From positions 8,556,001 through 8,620,000 of the forward strand of contig NZ_CP137734.1 of NCBI RefSeq assembly GCF_033406955.1: 64,000 nt of DNA, in the 5' to 3' direction. The position numbers and the translations under genes are program-made. The stretch comes from Streptomyces violaceoruber. GTDB lineage: Bacteria; Actinomycetota; Actinomycetes; Streptomycetales; Streptomycetaceae. Positions 35,241 through 43,769 of the stretch are shown one piece after another. The first letter of the stretch is position 1. Every line of letters begins with the position of its first letter. Below the pieces are notes generated by a model. That model had not been told where the DNA came from and did not search any database. It saw only the letters and a list, made by a program, of their open reading frames with translations.

Positions 35241-35793
35241 TGTTGACCGTCTTCCGGTCCGCGGCGGGCTCGGTCAGGGCGCGCAGGGTCCCCTCCGCAA
35301 TGTCGTCGACGCGGACGAAGTCGCGGACCTGGTGGCCGCCCCCGTTGCGGTGCAGCGGGAGCCCGGCGGCGGCGCGGTCCGCGAACCAGGCCACCACCCA
35401 CGAGTGACTGCCGGGCTTGATGACTTGCGGCTGGCCGTAGACGGAGAAGTAGCGCACCACGCTGTAGGAGATCCCGGCCGGGCCCAGGGTCAGGTCGGTC
35501 TGGACCTCGCCGAAGGCCTTGGTGTTCGCGTACACCGACAGCGGCCGCAGCCGCCGCTCCTCCCCGAACTGGGGCGGCATCCGCCCGTAGACGCTGCTCA
35601 GTAGCTCCCGCACGCTGCGGTGTTCGTCCTCGGGGCCGGCCCAGTCGTCCGGGTTGCCATAGCCGTACACCGACGCCGACGACACGAACACCAGCCGCTT
35701 CGGGCGGCGGGAGGAGGCGGCCGCAGACAGGACGGTCTGGGTGCCGCTCACGTTGTGGTCGATGGCGTCCTGGGGCAGTCGCGTGACCTGACC
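35241..35793 (-). pseudogene. NAD-dependent epimerase/dehydratase, truncated at both ends
   Basis: Minus-strand frame: RLVFVSSASVYGYGNP holds the catalytic Ser region and SVYANTKAFGEVQ the position of the YxxxK motif, with Tyr and Lys kept. RYFSVYGQPQVI and RDFVRVDDIAEGTLRALTEP follow, typical of sugar-nucleotide epimerases. The N-terminal Rossmann motif is missing, replaced by a hairpin region at 35794. The C-terminus breaks off after KTVNITGAG at the junction with the unknown fragment to its left. Confidence 0.8.
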
Positions 35794-35851
35794 CCGGGGG
35801 CGTCAACGCCCCCGGAGGGAAGAGCCGACGGCCGCCCGCGGTGGCCGTCGG
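35794..35851. terminator. two GC hairpins near the end of the GH38 gene
   Basis: CCGGGGGCG-TCAA-CGCCCCCGG (35794-35815) and CCGACGGCC-N9-GGCCGTCGG (35825-35851). They lie 75-130 bases downstream of the GH38 stop and can terminate the mannan operon. Their shape also resembles the 3' end of an IS605-type element, which would explain the truncated epimerase next to them, but no tnpA or tnpB sequence is seen. Confidence 0.55.
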
Positions 35852-35925
35852 TTCCTCCGCGTCACCCAGCCCCACCTGGCGCTCCCCGCACTCCTCGGCT
35901 GGTGAACGCTACCTGGGCGCAACTC

Positions 35926-38900
35926 CTACCCAGCTGACCCACCGGTGGGGACGGAGGACAGATCGAGGACCACGGCTGCCGTTGCGAGCACCGGTACATC
36001 GACCGGTATCGCGCCGTCCGGTTCCGGGCTGATGTCGCGCAGGGGCAGCCCCAGGTAGGTGGTGAGGGCGGCGCGGACGACGGGGAAGGGGGTGGTCAGG
36101 CGGCATGTGACGGGGACGTCGGCCAGGGACTGTAGACGCACCAGGAGCTTGCCGCTGTCGGGAACCGTCACCCCGACGAGCCGCACCCGGGGATTGTCCA
36201 GGGCCAGGAACCGCGCCTGCGCCGGGGACGCGGCACCGGCGTCGGCGCGGGCGCGTACCGGCACGAGCGGGTGGCCGGTGACGGCGGCGACGCGTACGGC
36301 GAGTCCGTCGGCCCCCACAGTGTCGTTCTCCGCGGTCGTGGCGAAGCCGACGCTGTAGCGGAAGACGTGGTCGAAGGCCTGCTGGGCGGGGAAGTTGGTG
36401 TCCCAGATGTTGTTGTGCACCCAGGAGAAGACGGTCGCCGGCTCTTCCTGGGGCAGCGACTGCGGATAGGGGACGTAGGGGATCGCGATCCCGCCGAGCT
36501 GGACGAGCGGGGCGTCGGCCGTCGCCAGTGCCACCAGGCGGGTGCCGTCGCTCAGGCTGATCCAGCGCCGGACGGCGCGCATGTGGGCCGCGGAGCCCGG
36601 CACGGTCTCGCGGTCGGTGCCCAGGACGCCGCCCGTGGACTCCGTGTGCACGACGGGGCCGTCGAGGGCGAAGGGGAACGCGAAGAAGGCACTCTCCTTG
36701 GTGAGGGTCGCGTCCTTGTCGATACGGTTCTCGATGTCGACGCGGGCCGCGTGGTGCGGCAGGTGCACGCGCACCCGGAGCCGACGGGTGCCGGCCGGGG
36801 CACACTCGTAGACCAGGGTCTGCCCGGTGGCGTCCGTGGTGCGGTCGACGAGGGCGGCGGGCGGCGCGGTGCTGCGGGAGGCGAGCAGGTGCATCGAGTC
36901 GTCGGCCACGGTCTTGCTGGACTGGTGGTTGAACGCCCCGGCCGTGGCGTACTCGTCGTACACGTAGCCGTTGAAGCCGACGATGGCGTCCTGGCGGACC
37001 ATTTCGCGTCCGGTCGACTTGTCGACGACGGACGCGATGCACGCCTCGCGCAGGTCGACCGTCACGCGCAGGTGGTCGTTCTCCAGGACGGTGGCGTCGG
37101 CGGGCGGGTTCGCCCCGTCGGCCGGTGCCGGGGAGTCGGCGCCGGTCACGACGTCCAGCCGCACGGCGCCGCAGGCCGGCACATCCGCGACCGGCACGTG
37201 CAGGAACCGCCCGGCCGCGCGGTGGCGGTCGTTGCTCTGCGCCTCCTCTGCGAAGGGCAGCGGCTCGCCGGTACGCCCGTCGAGAACCCGTACCGCGTCG
37301 CTGAGCGCGACCGTGCTCTCCGGCAGGAAGAGGCGTGCGGTCTCGGTGCGCGGCCAGCTGCACGTGTTCACGACGTAGAAGGACGCCGCCGCGTCGCCGG
37401 ACGGGGCGAAGGCTTCGCCGAGCAGGGCGGAGGCGGCGTCCAGGAGCGTCTCGGCGTCGTCGTGGGCGCGCATGGCCTGGGAGTACTTCCAGTGCCACTG
37501 CTTCTCGCCGGACCCGTGGCCGTGGTCGCCGTGGGTCCAGGGGTCGCCGGCGCCCCAGGTGTGCTCGTTGAACAGCGACGCGGACCGGTAGACCTCCGGT
37601 GCGGCCGAGGTGACGGCCGTGCTGCCGGGTACGCCCATCAGGTGCGCGTACCCGGCCACGGTCTGCGCCTCGGCGAGGGCAGCCTGCCCGCGCCGGGTGG
37701 CCGCCAGCGGCACGGCGCCCGCACCGACCCCGTCGACCCACCAGTCGGTCCAGTCGCCCCGGTAGGTCTCCAGGCGGTCCCCGACGCGCTTCTCGGCGTC
37801 CTCGAAGAAGTCCTGGTTGCGTGACGCGCGCAGCCGCGGATAGGCCCACTGTTCGTTCCAGCGGCGCACGGTGTCGGAGATGACGCGGCGCGGCGGGCCG
37901 TTGTCCGCGAACTTGCCCAGCACCCGCAGGTGCAGCACGTCCCAGGGGTAGGGGTCGGCGGTGCCGGGCAGATCGAGGGCGGGGAAGCCCGGGATCCCGC
38001 GCCCCTGGTGGGGGTAGGGGAAGCTGGCCAGGGCCCCGAGATAGGCGGGCAGCAGGTCGTCGACGTGGTCGTACGACTCGTCGAAGCCGAGGATCGAGCC
38101 CTCCATGTAGGCCAGGCCGTGCGGCGTGTCCGTCCGCCAGACCAGGACGCTGTTGCCGCTCGGCGCCTGCCAGCGGAACAGCCGGGGCAGGTGTTCCCCG
38201 CCGACGAGGTGGGGCACGGCGCGGCCGGCCCAGTTGTGCGCCACGGACAGGTAGCGGATGCCGTTGTCGGCGAGGACGTCGGGCAGGCCCACCACCTGGC
38301 CGGGCACGTCCGTCTGCATGGCCGTGGTGATGTCGATGCCGTGCCGGTCACGCAGCTCGGTCATCGGGCGCAGCAGTTCGTGCAGTTCGTCGGTGGAGCA
38401 GGTCTCGGTGTGCAGGTTGAACGGCATGGCCGTCAGTTCGACGCGTCCCTCGCGTACCCGGTCCAGGAAGCTCTCCACCTGGCGGCGGGGCCGGTTGGCC
38501 CGCCAGTCCTGGAAGGAGTGGAAGCCCTCGACGGCCCAGCGGAAACGAGCCGGCTCCGGCCAGTCGTCGGTGTCGCGGCACAGTTCGAGGAGCGAGTCGA
38601 GGTAGGCGCGGCTCTCGGCCATCACCCGGCCCTGCGGGTCGGTGTAGCCGATGTCCAGGTGGGAGTGCTGCACCAGGTGCAGCGTCCAGTGGCGCTGCGG
38701 CCGGGCCTCGAAGGCGACCTGGGTTCCCTCTTCGAGTTCCGGGAGTTCGATCAGGAGCGGGGTGGGTGCGTCCACTTCCGGGACCAGGAGACGGGCGTCG
38801 TCTCCCGGTCCCGGCACGGTCTCGCAGCGGACGGGGGTGCCCCCGGCGGTGCTGACGCGGGCTCGGGTGATGCGCGGTCGCGGGTGCGCGCCTCCGGGGT

Positions 38901-39084
38901 GCAGTACCCCGACCCGGATGGACTGCAGCAGTCCGCCCGTCCCGTCGTGGCGCAGCAGCGGCTCTCCCGACAGCCGCACCTGGCGGCCGCCGAGGCCGGC
39001 GGTGGTGGCCACGCGCTCCTTCAGGAGGTCGCGCGCGATGTCGGAGTCCCACCAGGACGGCCGGGTCAGCGGTGGCTTGGGCAT
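35926..39084 (-). CDS. glycoside hydrolase family 38 alpha-mannosidase
   Basis: 1052 residues. The catalytic GH38 domain has the zinc motif HSHLDIGYT (His140 to Asp144) and the nucleophile Asp259 in QTDVPGQVVG. FNEHTWGAGDPW near 510 is the second metal region. The all-beta C-terminal domains follow. No signal peptide is seen, so it removes mannose from imported alpha-mannosides in the cytoplasm. Last gene of the five-gene operon with the importer and GH76, 51 bases after GH76. The last residues are Gly/Ser-rich and the end is clean. Confidence 0.93.
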   Translation of the reverse strand: MPKPPLTRPSWWDSDIARDLLKERVATTAGLGGRQVRLSGEPLLRHDGTGGLLQSIRVGVLHPGGAHPRPRITRARVSTAGGTPVRCETVPGPGDDARLLVPEVDAPTPLLIELPELEEGTQVAFEARPQRHWTLHLVQHSHLDIGYTDPQGRVMAESRAYLDSLLELCRDTDDWPEPARFRWAVEGFHSFQDWRANRPRRQVESFLDRVREGRVELTAMPFNLHTETCSTDELHELLRPMTELRDRHGIDITTAMQTDVPGQVVGLPDVLADNGIRYLSVAHNWAGRAVPHLVGGEHLPRLFRWQAPSGNSVLVWRTDTPHGLAYMEGSILGFDESYDHVDDLLPAYLGALASFPYPHQGRGIPGFPALDLPGTADPYPWDVLHLRVLGKFADNGPPRRVISDTVRRWNEQWAYPRLRASRNQDFFEDAEKRVGDRLETYRGDWTDWWVDGVGAGAVPLAATRRGQAALAEAQTVAGYAHLMGVPGSTAVTSAAPEVYRSASLFNEHTWGAGDPWTHGDHGHGSGEKQWHWKYSQAMRAHDDAETLLDAASALLGEAFAPSGDAAASFYVVNTCSWPRTETARLFLPESTVALSDAVRVLDGRTGEPLPFAEEAQSNDRHRAAGRFLHVPVADVPACGAVRLDVVTGADSPAPADGANPPADATVLENDHLRVTVDLREACIASVVDKSTGREMVRQDAIVGFNGYVYDEYATAGAFNHQSSKTVADDSMHLLASRSTAPPAALVDRTTDATGQTLVYECAPAGTRRLRVRVHLPHHAARVDIENRIDKDATLTKESAFFAFPFALDGPVVHTESTGGVLGTDRETVPGSAAHMRAVRRWISLSDGTRLVALATADAPLVQLGGIAIPYVPYPQSLPQEEPATVFSWVHNNIWDTNFPAQQAFDHVFRYSVGFATTAENDTVGADGLAVRVAAVTGHPLVPVRARADAGAASPAQARFLALDNPRVRLVGVTVPDSGKLLVRLQSLADVPVTCRLTTPFPVVRAALTTYLGLPLRDISPEPDGAIPVDVPVLATAAVVLDLSSVPTGGSAG

Positions 39085-39135
39085 GGTGCGTGAAGGTCCT
39101 TTGCGTCGAGGGGAGCGGGGGCGCGGTCCGCCGCG

Positions 39136-40341
39136 TCAGGAAGTCCGGTGGTCCCGGCGGGTGGCGTCGGCGAGGGTGGCGAAGATCTGGACCATGGCCG
39201 ACTGGTTGAGGGTCGCGGCCGGCGCGGCGGGGTCGTAGTCGCCGCCGTTGGAGGGCTGGAAGCGGAACAGGCCGCTGGATGCGTCCCGGTTGGACCGGTA
39301 GGTGCTGTCGGCGTACGCGCTCATGGCCGACAGATAGGCGGAGTCCGGGCGGACGGCGTCCAGGTCGAGCAGGTCCTTGAAGTAGAAGGCGTTGAACACG
39401 GCCGGCTGGTCGTGCAGGCGGGTGCCCCCGGTCCAGTACGCCAGGGAGCCGCGGGCGTCCGCCACCGCCTTCTCCAGGTACCGGGCGTCACCCGTGCCGC
39501 GGTAGAGCGCGGTGGCGGTGCCGATCATGGCGCCCGAGTTGTAGGTCCACAGCGTCTCGTTGGTGCTGCCGTCGTCGCCGCGGTCGTTGACGTACAGGCC
39601 GGGTGCCTTGCGCATGCACGCGTACACCCAGCCGTACCACTGCTCCGCCTTGTCGAGGTAGGCGCGGTTGCGGGTGTGCTCATAGAGCCGGGCGGCGAGC
39701 TGGGCCGACAGGGCGGTGACGTTGGTGGCACGGATGGTGTTGCCGGGCGCGTCGTACCAGTCCATGCCGCCTGGGCACGCCTTGGCGGCGTCGCCGTCCC
39801 AGGCCCGGGAGACGACAGGCACGACCTGCTCGGCCCGCCGCAGGTACCGTGCGTCGCCGGTCTCCTCGTACTGGTCGAGCTGGCTGAGGGCGACCACGGC
39901 GTTGTCGTCGTAGTACACGTCGCCGCCCGTGCCCAGTGGGGCGGGCAGGTACGACCGGTAGCCCGGCCGTTCGCCGCCGGTGTGGTACAGCTCGGCCGTG
40001 TCGAACCGCTCGGCCGCGTCCTGGCGGTAGGCGGGCCCGGTGCGCGGCAGTCGCTGCATGTCGACGGCTGCCTGGGCTGCCTCGCGGAACGGCCACAGGT
40101 AGGAGTGCTCCTGGTCGGTGGCCTGCCGGGGTGTGTGCTCCAGGTACAGCCCGTGGTCGCCGGGGCCCTCGTACAGGTGCTTCTGCAGGGCGCGGTAGGT
40201 TCCGGTGGCCCGGTCGGCCCAGGTGTCGGAGGAGACGGGGCGGGTGGGTGCGGGGCTCTGGGCATGCGCGGGGGCGGCGGTCCACAGCAGGCCGGCGCAG
40301 ACGGCGGGCGCGGTGGCGCGGATGAGGAGCGAGCGCAGCAT
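39136..40341 (-). CDS. secreted glycoside hydrolase family 76 (alpha-1,6-mannanase type)
   Basis: 401 residues from ATG 40339-40341. Signal peptide of 27 residues ends at AHA. The (alpha/alpha)6 barrel of GH76 follows; YYDDNAVVALSQLDQYEETGD carries the adjacent Asp pair that is the catalytic signature, and WTYNSGAMIGTATALYRGTGD follows. It cuts internal alpha-1,6 links of fungal or mycobacterial-type mannan outside the cell. Lies between the permease gene (49 bases) and GH38 (51 bases) in one operon. Confidence 0.9.
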   Translation of the reverse strand: MLRSLLIRATAPAVCAGLLWTAAPAHAQSPAPTRPVSSDTWADRATGTYRALQKHLYEGPGDHGLYLEHTPRQATDQEHSYLWPFREAAQAAVDMQRLPRTGPAYRQDAAERFDTAELYHTGGERPGYRSYLPAPLGTGGDVYYDDNAVVALSQLDQYEETGDARYLRRAEQVVPVVSRAWDGDAAKACPGGMDWYDAPGNTIRATNVTALSAQLAARLYEHTRNRAYLDKAEQWYGWVYACMRKAPGLYVNDRGDDGSTNETLWTYNSGAMIGTATALYRGTGDARYLEKAVADARGSLAYWTGGTRLHDQPAVFNAFYFKDLLDLDAVRPDSAYLSAMSAYADSTYRSNRDASSGLFRFQPSNGGDYDPAAPAATLNQSAMVQIFATLADATRRDHRTS

Positions 40342-40390
40342 GGGTGTTCCCTTCGCGACGATGACGGGGGAGGTGCGGGCGCACGCGGGC

Positions 40391-41206
40391 TCAGCGGTGG
40401 ATCTTGAGGCTGCTGACGAAGAAGCGCTGGGCGGAGAAGAACAGCACCACGGTCGGCAGCGACACCAGGAGGGCACCGGCCAGGACGATGGGCGGCCCGA
40501 CGTTGGAGTAGTTGCCCTGCAGGTCGGCGAGCGCGGCCATGACGGGGCGGATGTTGCGGCTGGTGACCATGGTGATGCCGAACATCAGGTCGTTCCAGAC
40601 GGCCACGAACTGGAACACGAACACGGCGATCATGGCGGAGCGGGTCAGCGGAACGTGGATCTGCCAGAACACCCGCCACCACGAGGCACCGTCCATGCGG
40701 GCGGCCTCCACGACCTCCCGCGGCAGCGTCAGGGCGTAGTTGCGCATGACGAAGAACGCGAACGGGACCGCGATCGCCGTGTAGATCAGCACCAGACCGG
40801 TCTGGGTGTCGTAGAGCGAGGTGTGCGCGTAGGACAGGAACAGAGGCCTGATGAAGACCTGGAGGGGCAGCAGGGTGCCGGAGTAGATCACCCAGAACCA
40901 CAACGCCTGCCTCTTGACGGGCATGATGATCGTGGCGAAGGCGGCGAAGCCGGCGATCACCGCGGCGGCCGCGGCGCTGACCACGGAGTACAGGAGGCTG
41001 TTGCCGAGGGCCGGGCCCAGGTTGGCCTTGTCCCAGGCCTGGGACATGTTGCCGAACAGCCCGAAGTCCCGGGGCAGCCAGTGCGGACTGCCCGAGTAAC
41101 TCCCTGCGGGCACCAGTGCGTTGACGACGAGGAGCCAGGTGGGTACCAGCCACAGCAGGGCCAGTACGGCGATGACGGTGTTGCGCAGAACTCGGCCGAG
41201 GGACAT
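40391..41206 (-). CDS. carbohydrate ABC transporter permease (MalG type)
   Basis: 271 residues with six membrane helices. The EAA loop reads EVVEAARMDGASWWRVFWQIHVPLTR, of which EAARMDGAS touches the shared ATPase. ATG at 41204-41206 starts two bases after the stop of the preceding permease gene. The typical C-terminal end (FFSAQRFFVSSLKIHR) is intact. With the MalF-type partner it forms the channel for an alpha-mannoside. As often in Streptomyces, no ATPase gene is present; MsiK-like ATPases act in trans. Confidence 0.92.
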   Translation of the reverse strand: MSLGRVLRNTVIAVLALLWLVPTWLLVVNALVPAGSYSGSPHWLPRDFGLFGNMSQAWDKANLGPALGNSLLYSVVSAAAAAVIAGFAAFATIIMPVKRQALWFWVIYSGTLLPLQVFIRPLFLSYAHTSLYDTQTGLVLIYTAIAVPFAFFVMRNYALTLPREVVEAARMDGASWWRVFWQIHVPLTRSAMIAVFVFQFVAVWNDLMFGITMVTSRNIRPVMAALADLQGNYSNVGPPIVLAGALLVSLPTVVLFFSAQRFFVSSLKIHR

Positions 41207-41208
41207 CG

Positions 41209-42168
41209 TCACACGCCTTTCACGTCGAGCTGGCGGCGCAGGTAGAGCCAGGAGGCGGCCAGCACGATCACGGTGAGGACGACCGCGATCGCCGCTCCGG
41301 CGCCGGGCCGCAGTTCGAGGAAGGTCTCGTTGTACATGGACACGGCGAGTGTCTCGGTGGCCCGTCCGGGGCCGCCCTGGGTGAGCACCCAGATCAGGTC
41401 GAAGGACTTGAGGCCGTTGACCAGGCTCATGCCGATCACGATGATCGACACCGGGCGGAGCTGGGGCAGCACGATGTGGCGGAACTGCTGCCAGCCGCTC
41501 GCGCCGTCCAGGGCACCGGCCTCCAGGGTTTCGGGCGGGATGGACTGCAGTCCGACCAGGAAGAGGATGACGGCCACGCCGGTGGCCTGCCAGGCGTTGG
41601 CGAGGATCATCACGACCGTGTTGCCCGGCCAGGTCAGCAGCCAGCCCTGGGCCAGCGAGTCGAGCCCCAGGCCGGTCAGGACCTGGTTGACGGCACCGTC
41701 GGTGGTGAGCATGAAGTTCCACACCACCGCCACCGCGGATCCAGAGAGCGCGTAGGGCAGCACGACGCACAGCCGCGCGAGGCGTGAGAACCGGCCGGCG
41801 TTGGTCATGCAGGCGATCGCGAGCCCGAGCACGAACGGCAGCGCGACCGTGCCGACCACCCACATCAGGGTGTTCTGGATGGAGCGGGACAGGGCCGGGT
41901 CGGACGCGAACAGCGAGTAGTTGTCGAACCAGCTGAACGGAGAGGTCCGGGTGTCGCTGAAGAAGCTGCGGTAGATGGTCCATACGAAGGGGGCCAGCAG
42001 GAACAGCGCGACGAGGAGGACGGCCGGAGCCATGAACCCGCCGGCCGTCACGCGCTCACGCGCGGTGGCCCACTTCTGCGTCAAGGGGGGACGCCGCGTC
42101 GGGCGCCGGGTCGGTCCCGGTCCGCCGGCCGGTGTCGGCGGGCGCCGGTCGGTCACTGAGGTGCTCAT
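41209..42168 (-). CDS. carbohydrate ABC transporter permease (MalF type)
   Basis: 319 residues, six helices after a Pro/Arg-rich cytoplasmic N-terminus of 40 residues. EAA loop: ETLEAGALDGASGWQQFRHI. The ATG overlaps the TGA of the binding-protein gene (ATGA, 42165-42168), so translation is coupled. Partner of the MalG-type subunit. Confidence 0.92.
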   Translation of the reverse strand: MSTSVTDRRPPTPAGGPGPTRRPTRRPPLTQKWATARERVTAGGFMAPAVLLVALFLLAPFVWTIYRSFFSDTRTSPFSWFDNYSLFASDPALSRSIQNTLMWVVGTVALPFVLGLAIACMTNAGRFSRLARLCVVLPYALSGSAVAVVWNFMLTTDGAVNQVLTGLGLDSLAQGWLLTWPGNTVVMILANAWQATGVAVILFLVGLQSIPPETLEAGALDGASGWQQFRHIVLPQLRPVSIIVIGMSLVNGLKSFDLIWVLTQGGPGRATETLAVSMYNETFLELRPGAGAAIAVVLTVIVLAASWLYLRRQLDVKGV

Positions 42169-43478
42169 GCTTCGTCTCGCTTCCAGGCCGCCCATTCGTC
42201 GAGTGCGCGCTCCTGCATCCGGCGCAGGGTCGTGGCCGGTGAGGTCTGTCCGGCCATGAATCCGCCGAGGTCGTTGGTGTTGCCCTGGATGAGGCTGGGC
42301 GGGCCGGCCTCCCAGTAGCGGACCAGTGCGGTGCGGCGGTTGCGGGCGACGTCCCGCTGGAGTCCGGCCACCACCGGATTGCCGGCCCGCACCTTCGGGT
42401 TGGCGGAGCTGTCCTGGAGGAAGTCGCTCCACACCCGCTGGACGGACGGGTCGAGCCACGCTCCGACGTTCGCCATCGCCGCCTCGTGGGAAGAGGCGCG
42501 GCTGGGCACCACGAAGACTCCCGACTCGGCGATCACGCTCTTCGGGGTGGCGGGACGCACCGTCGGCAGGATGAAGGCGCCGTAGTCGGTGCCGGGCTTC
42601 ATCCCGGCCGCCGACATGCCCGACGCCTGCCAGGTGCCGTGCAGGAACATGCCCACCGTTCCCTCCTTCAGCGCGCCGGGGCCGCGCGCCTGGTCGAAGT
42701 CGGGAGACGTCATCCAGCCCTTGCGCATGAAGTCGTGCCAGATGTCCATGGCCCGGCGGGCGCGGTCGTCCGTGTAGGAGGCCTCGCCGGCGACCAGCCG
42801 CTGGTAGAAGCCGGGATCGACCTTGCTGACCAGCTCCTGGAACCACTCGATCGCCGGCCAGCTGCCCACCTGGCTGGCGAGGAAGGGCGTGATCCTGTTG
42901 CGCTTGAGGACTTCGGCGCAGTGCAGCAGCTCGTCCCAACTGCTCGGGGCGGACAGGCCCAGCTTCCCGAACACCGGCTTGCTGTAGAAGAGCACGTAGT
43001 ACGACTCGTACAGCGGGATGCCGAACACCTTGCCCCGGTAGGAGACGGACTCCCGCGACGTGCCGCGCACCCAGCCCTTGGCCGCGTACCCCTTCCAGAC
43101 GGGCGTCAGGTCGGTGAGCCCGCCGGCGCGCGCCAGGCGCTTGAGCTGGTAGCCGGACGCCCACTTGACCAGGTCGGACGACTTCGAGGTCTGCAGGGTC
43201 ATCTGCACGACCTGCTGGTACGACGTGACCGACGGATTCGACAGCGGCCTCAGCGTGTACCCGGTGATCTTCTCCAGTTCGCGGCCGGCCGCCCGGTAGC
43301 CGTCGTCCCAGGTGGCGTTGTCGTTGGAAATGCTCGTGGTTCCCGGCTGCGCGGACGTGCTGGCTCCTCGCGCGCAGCCCCCGGCCGCCAGAGCGGCCGC
43401 GCCGGCGGCCACCCCGGTGAGGAAGCGGCGCCGAGCTAGCGGCACGGCCGCACTGCTGGTCCTGCCCGATGCTGACAT
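42165..43478 (-). CDS. ABC transporter sugar-binding lipoprotein
   Basis: 437 residues. The N-terminus combines a twin-arginine motif (ARRRFLTG) with a lipobox LAAGGC (Cys35), so it is probably a Tat-exported lipoprotein anchored outside the membrane. The rest is a cluster-D type periplasmic binding fold (FLHGTWQASGMSAAGM, IAESGVFVVPSRASSHEAA). First gene of the importer operon, facing the LacI-type operator at 43731. It would capture mannobiose or manno-oligosaccharides released by the secreted GH76. Confidence 0.92.
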   Translation of the reverse strand: MSASGRTSSAAVPLARRRFLTGVAAGAAALAAGGCARGASTSAQPGTTSISNDNATWDDGYRAAGRELEKITGYTLRPLSNPSVTSYQQVVQMTLQTSKSSDLVKWASGYQLKRLARAGGLTDLTPVWKGYAAKGWVRGTSRESVSYRGKVFGIPLYESYYVLFYSKPVFGKLGLSAPSSWDELLHCAEVLKRNRITPFLASQVGSWPAIEWFQELVSKVDPGFYQRLVAGEASYTDDRARRAMDIWHDFMRKGWMTSPDFDQARGPGALKEGTVGMFLHGTWQASGMSAAGMKPGTDYGAFILPTVRPATPKSVIAESGVFVVPSRASSHEAAMANVGAWLDPSVQRVWSDFLQDSSANPKVRAGNPVVAGLQRDVARNRRTALVRYWEAGPPSLIQGNTNDLGGFMAGQTSPATTLRRMQERALDEWAAWKRDEA

Positions 43479-43730
43479 TGATCACCTTCACGGAATCGGG
43501 CCACCTGCATGGCCGGATGTGAATCACAGGACGTGTGCGGCGTCGGAGAGACCCCGGAGCAGCCCCGGTGCGTGTTGCGTGGAGGTTAACGACACCATTC
43601 CGTCGGTAGCAAGACTTCGAAGGGAAAAGAATCCCCCCGCATGGAGAGGGTTATCAAAAATGCAGGTCAAGTGGGCGGTCGAGGCTCCATTGGGTCATGA
43701 ATCGACCGTGGACACCTCCAGCCAAGCACT

Positions 43731-43742
43731 GTTATCGTTAAC
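43731..43742. promoter_or_regulatory. LacI-type operator in the divergent mannan promoter
   Basis: GTTATCGTTAAC is a near-perfect palindrome with a central CG, the usual form of LacI/GalR operators. It sits 27 bases before the isomerase start. A second related half, GTTAACGAC, lies at 43585-43593, 107 bases from the binding-protein gene. Together they could let the LacI protein encoded at 46466 control both directions. Confidence 0.65.
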
Positions 43743-43769
43743 GCAAGTGGAGCCGAGTAAGGAGCAGAT

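Noticed and set aside
36271..37824. Long plus-strand open frame opposite GH38
   Set aside because: No start context or natural composition; GH38 catalytic motifs are on the minus strand.
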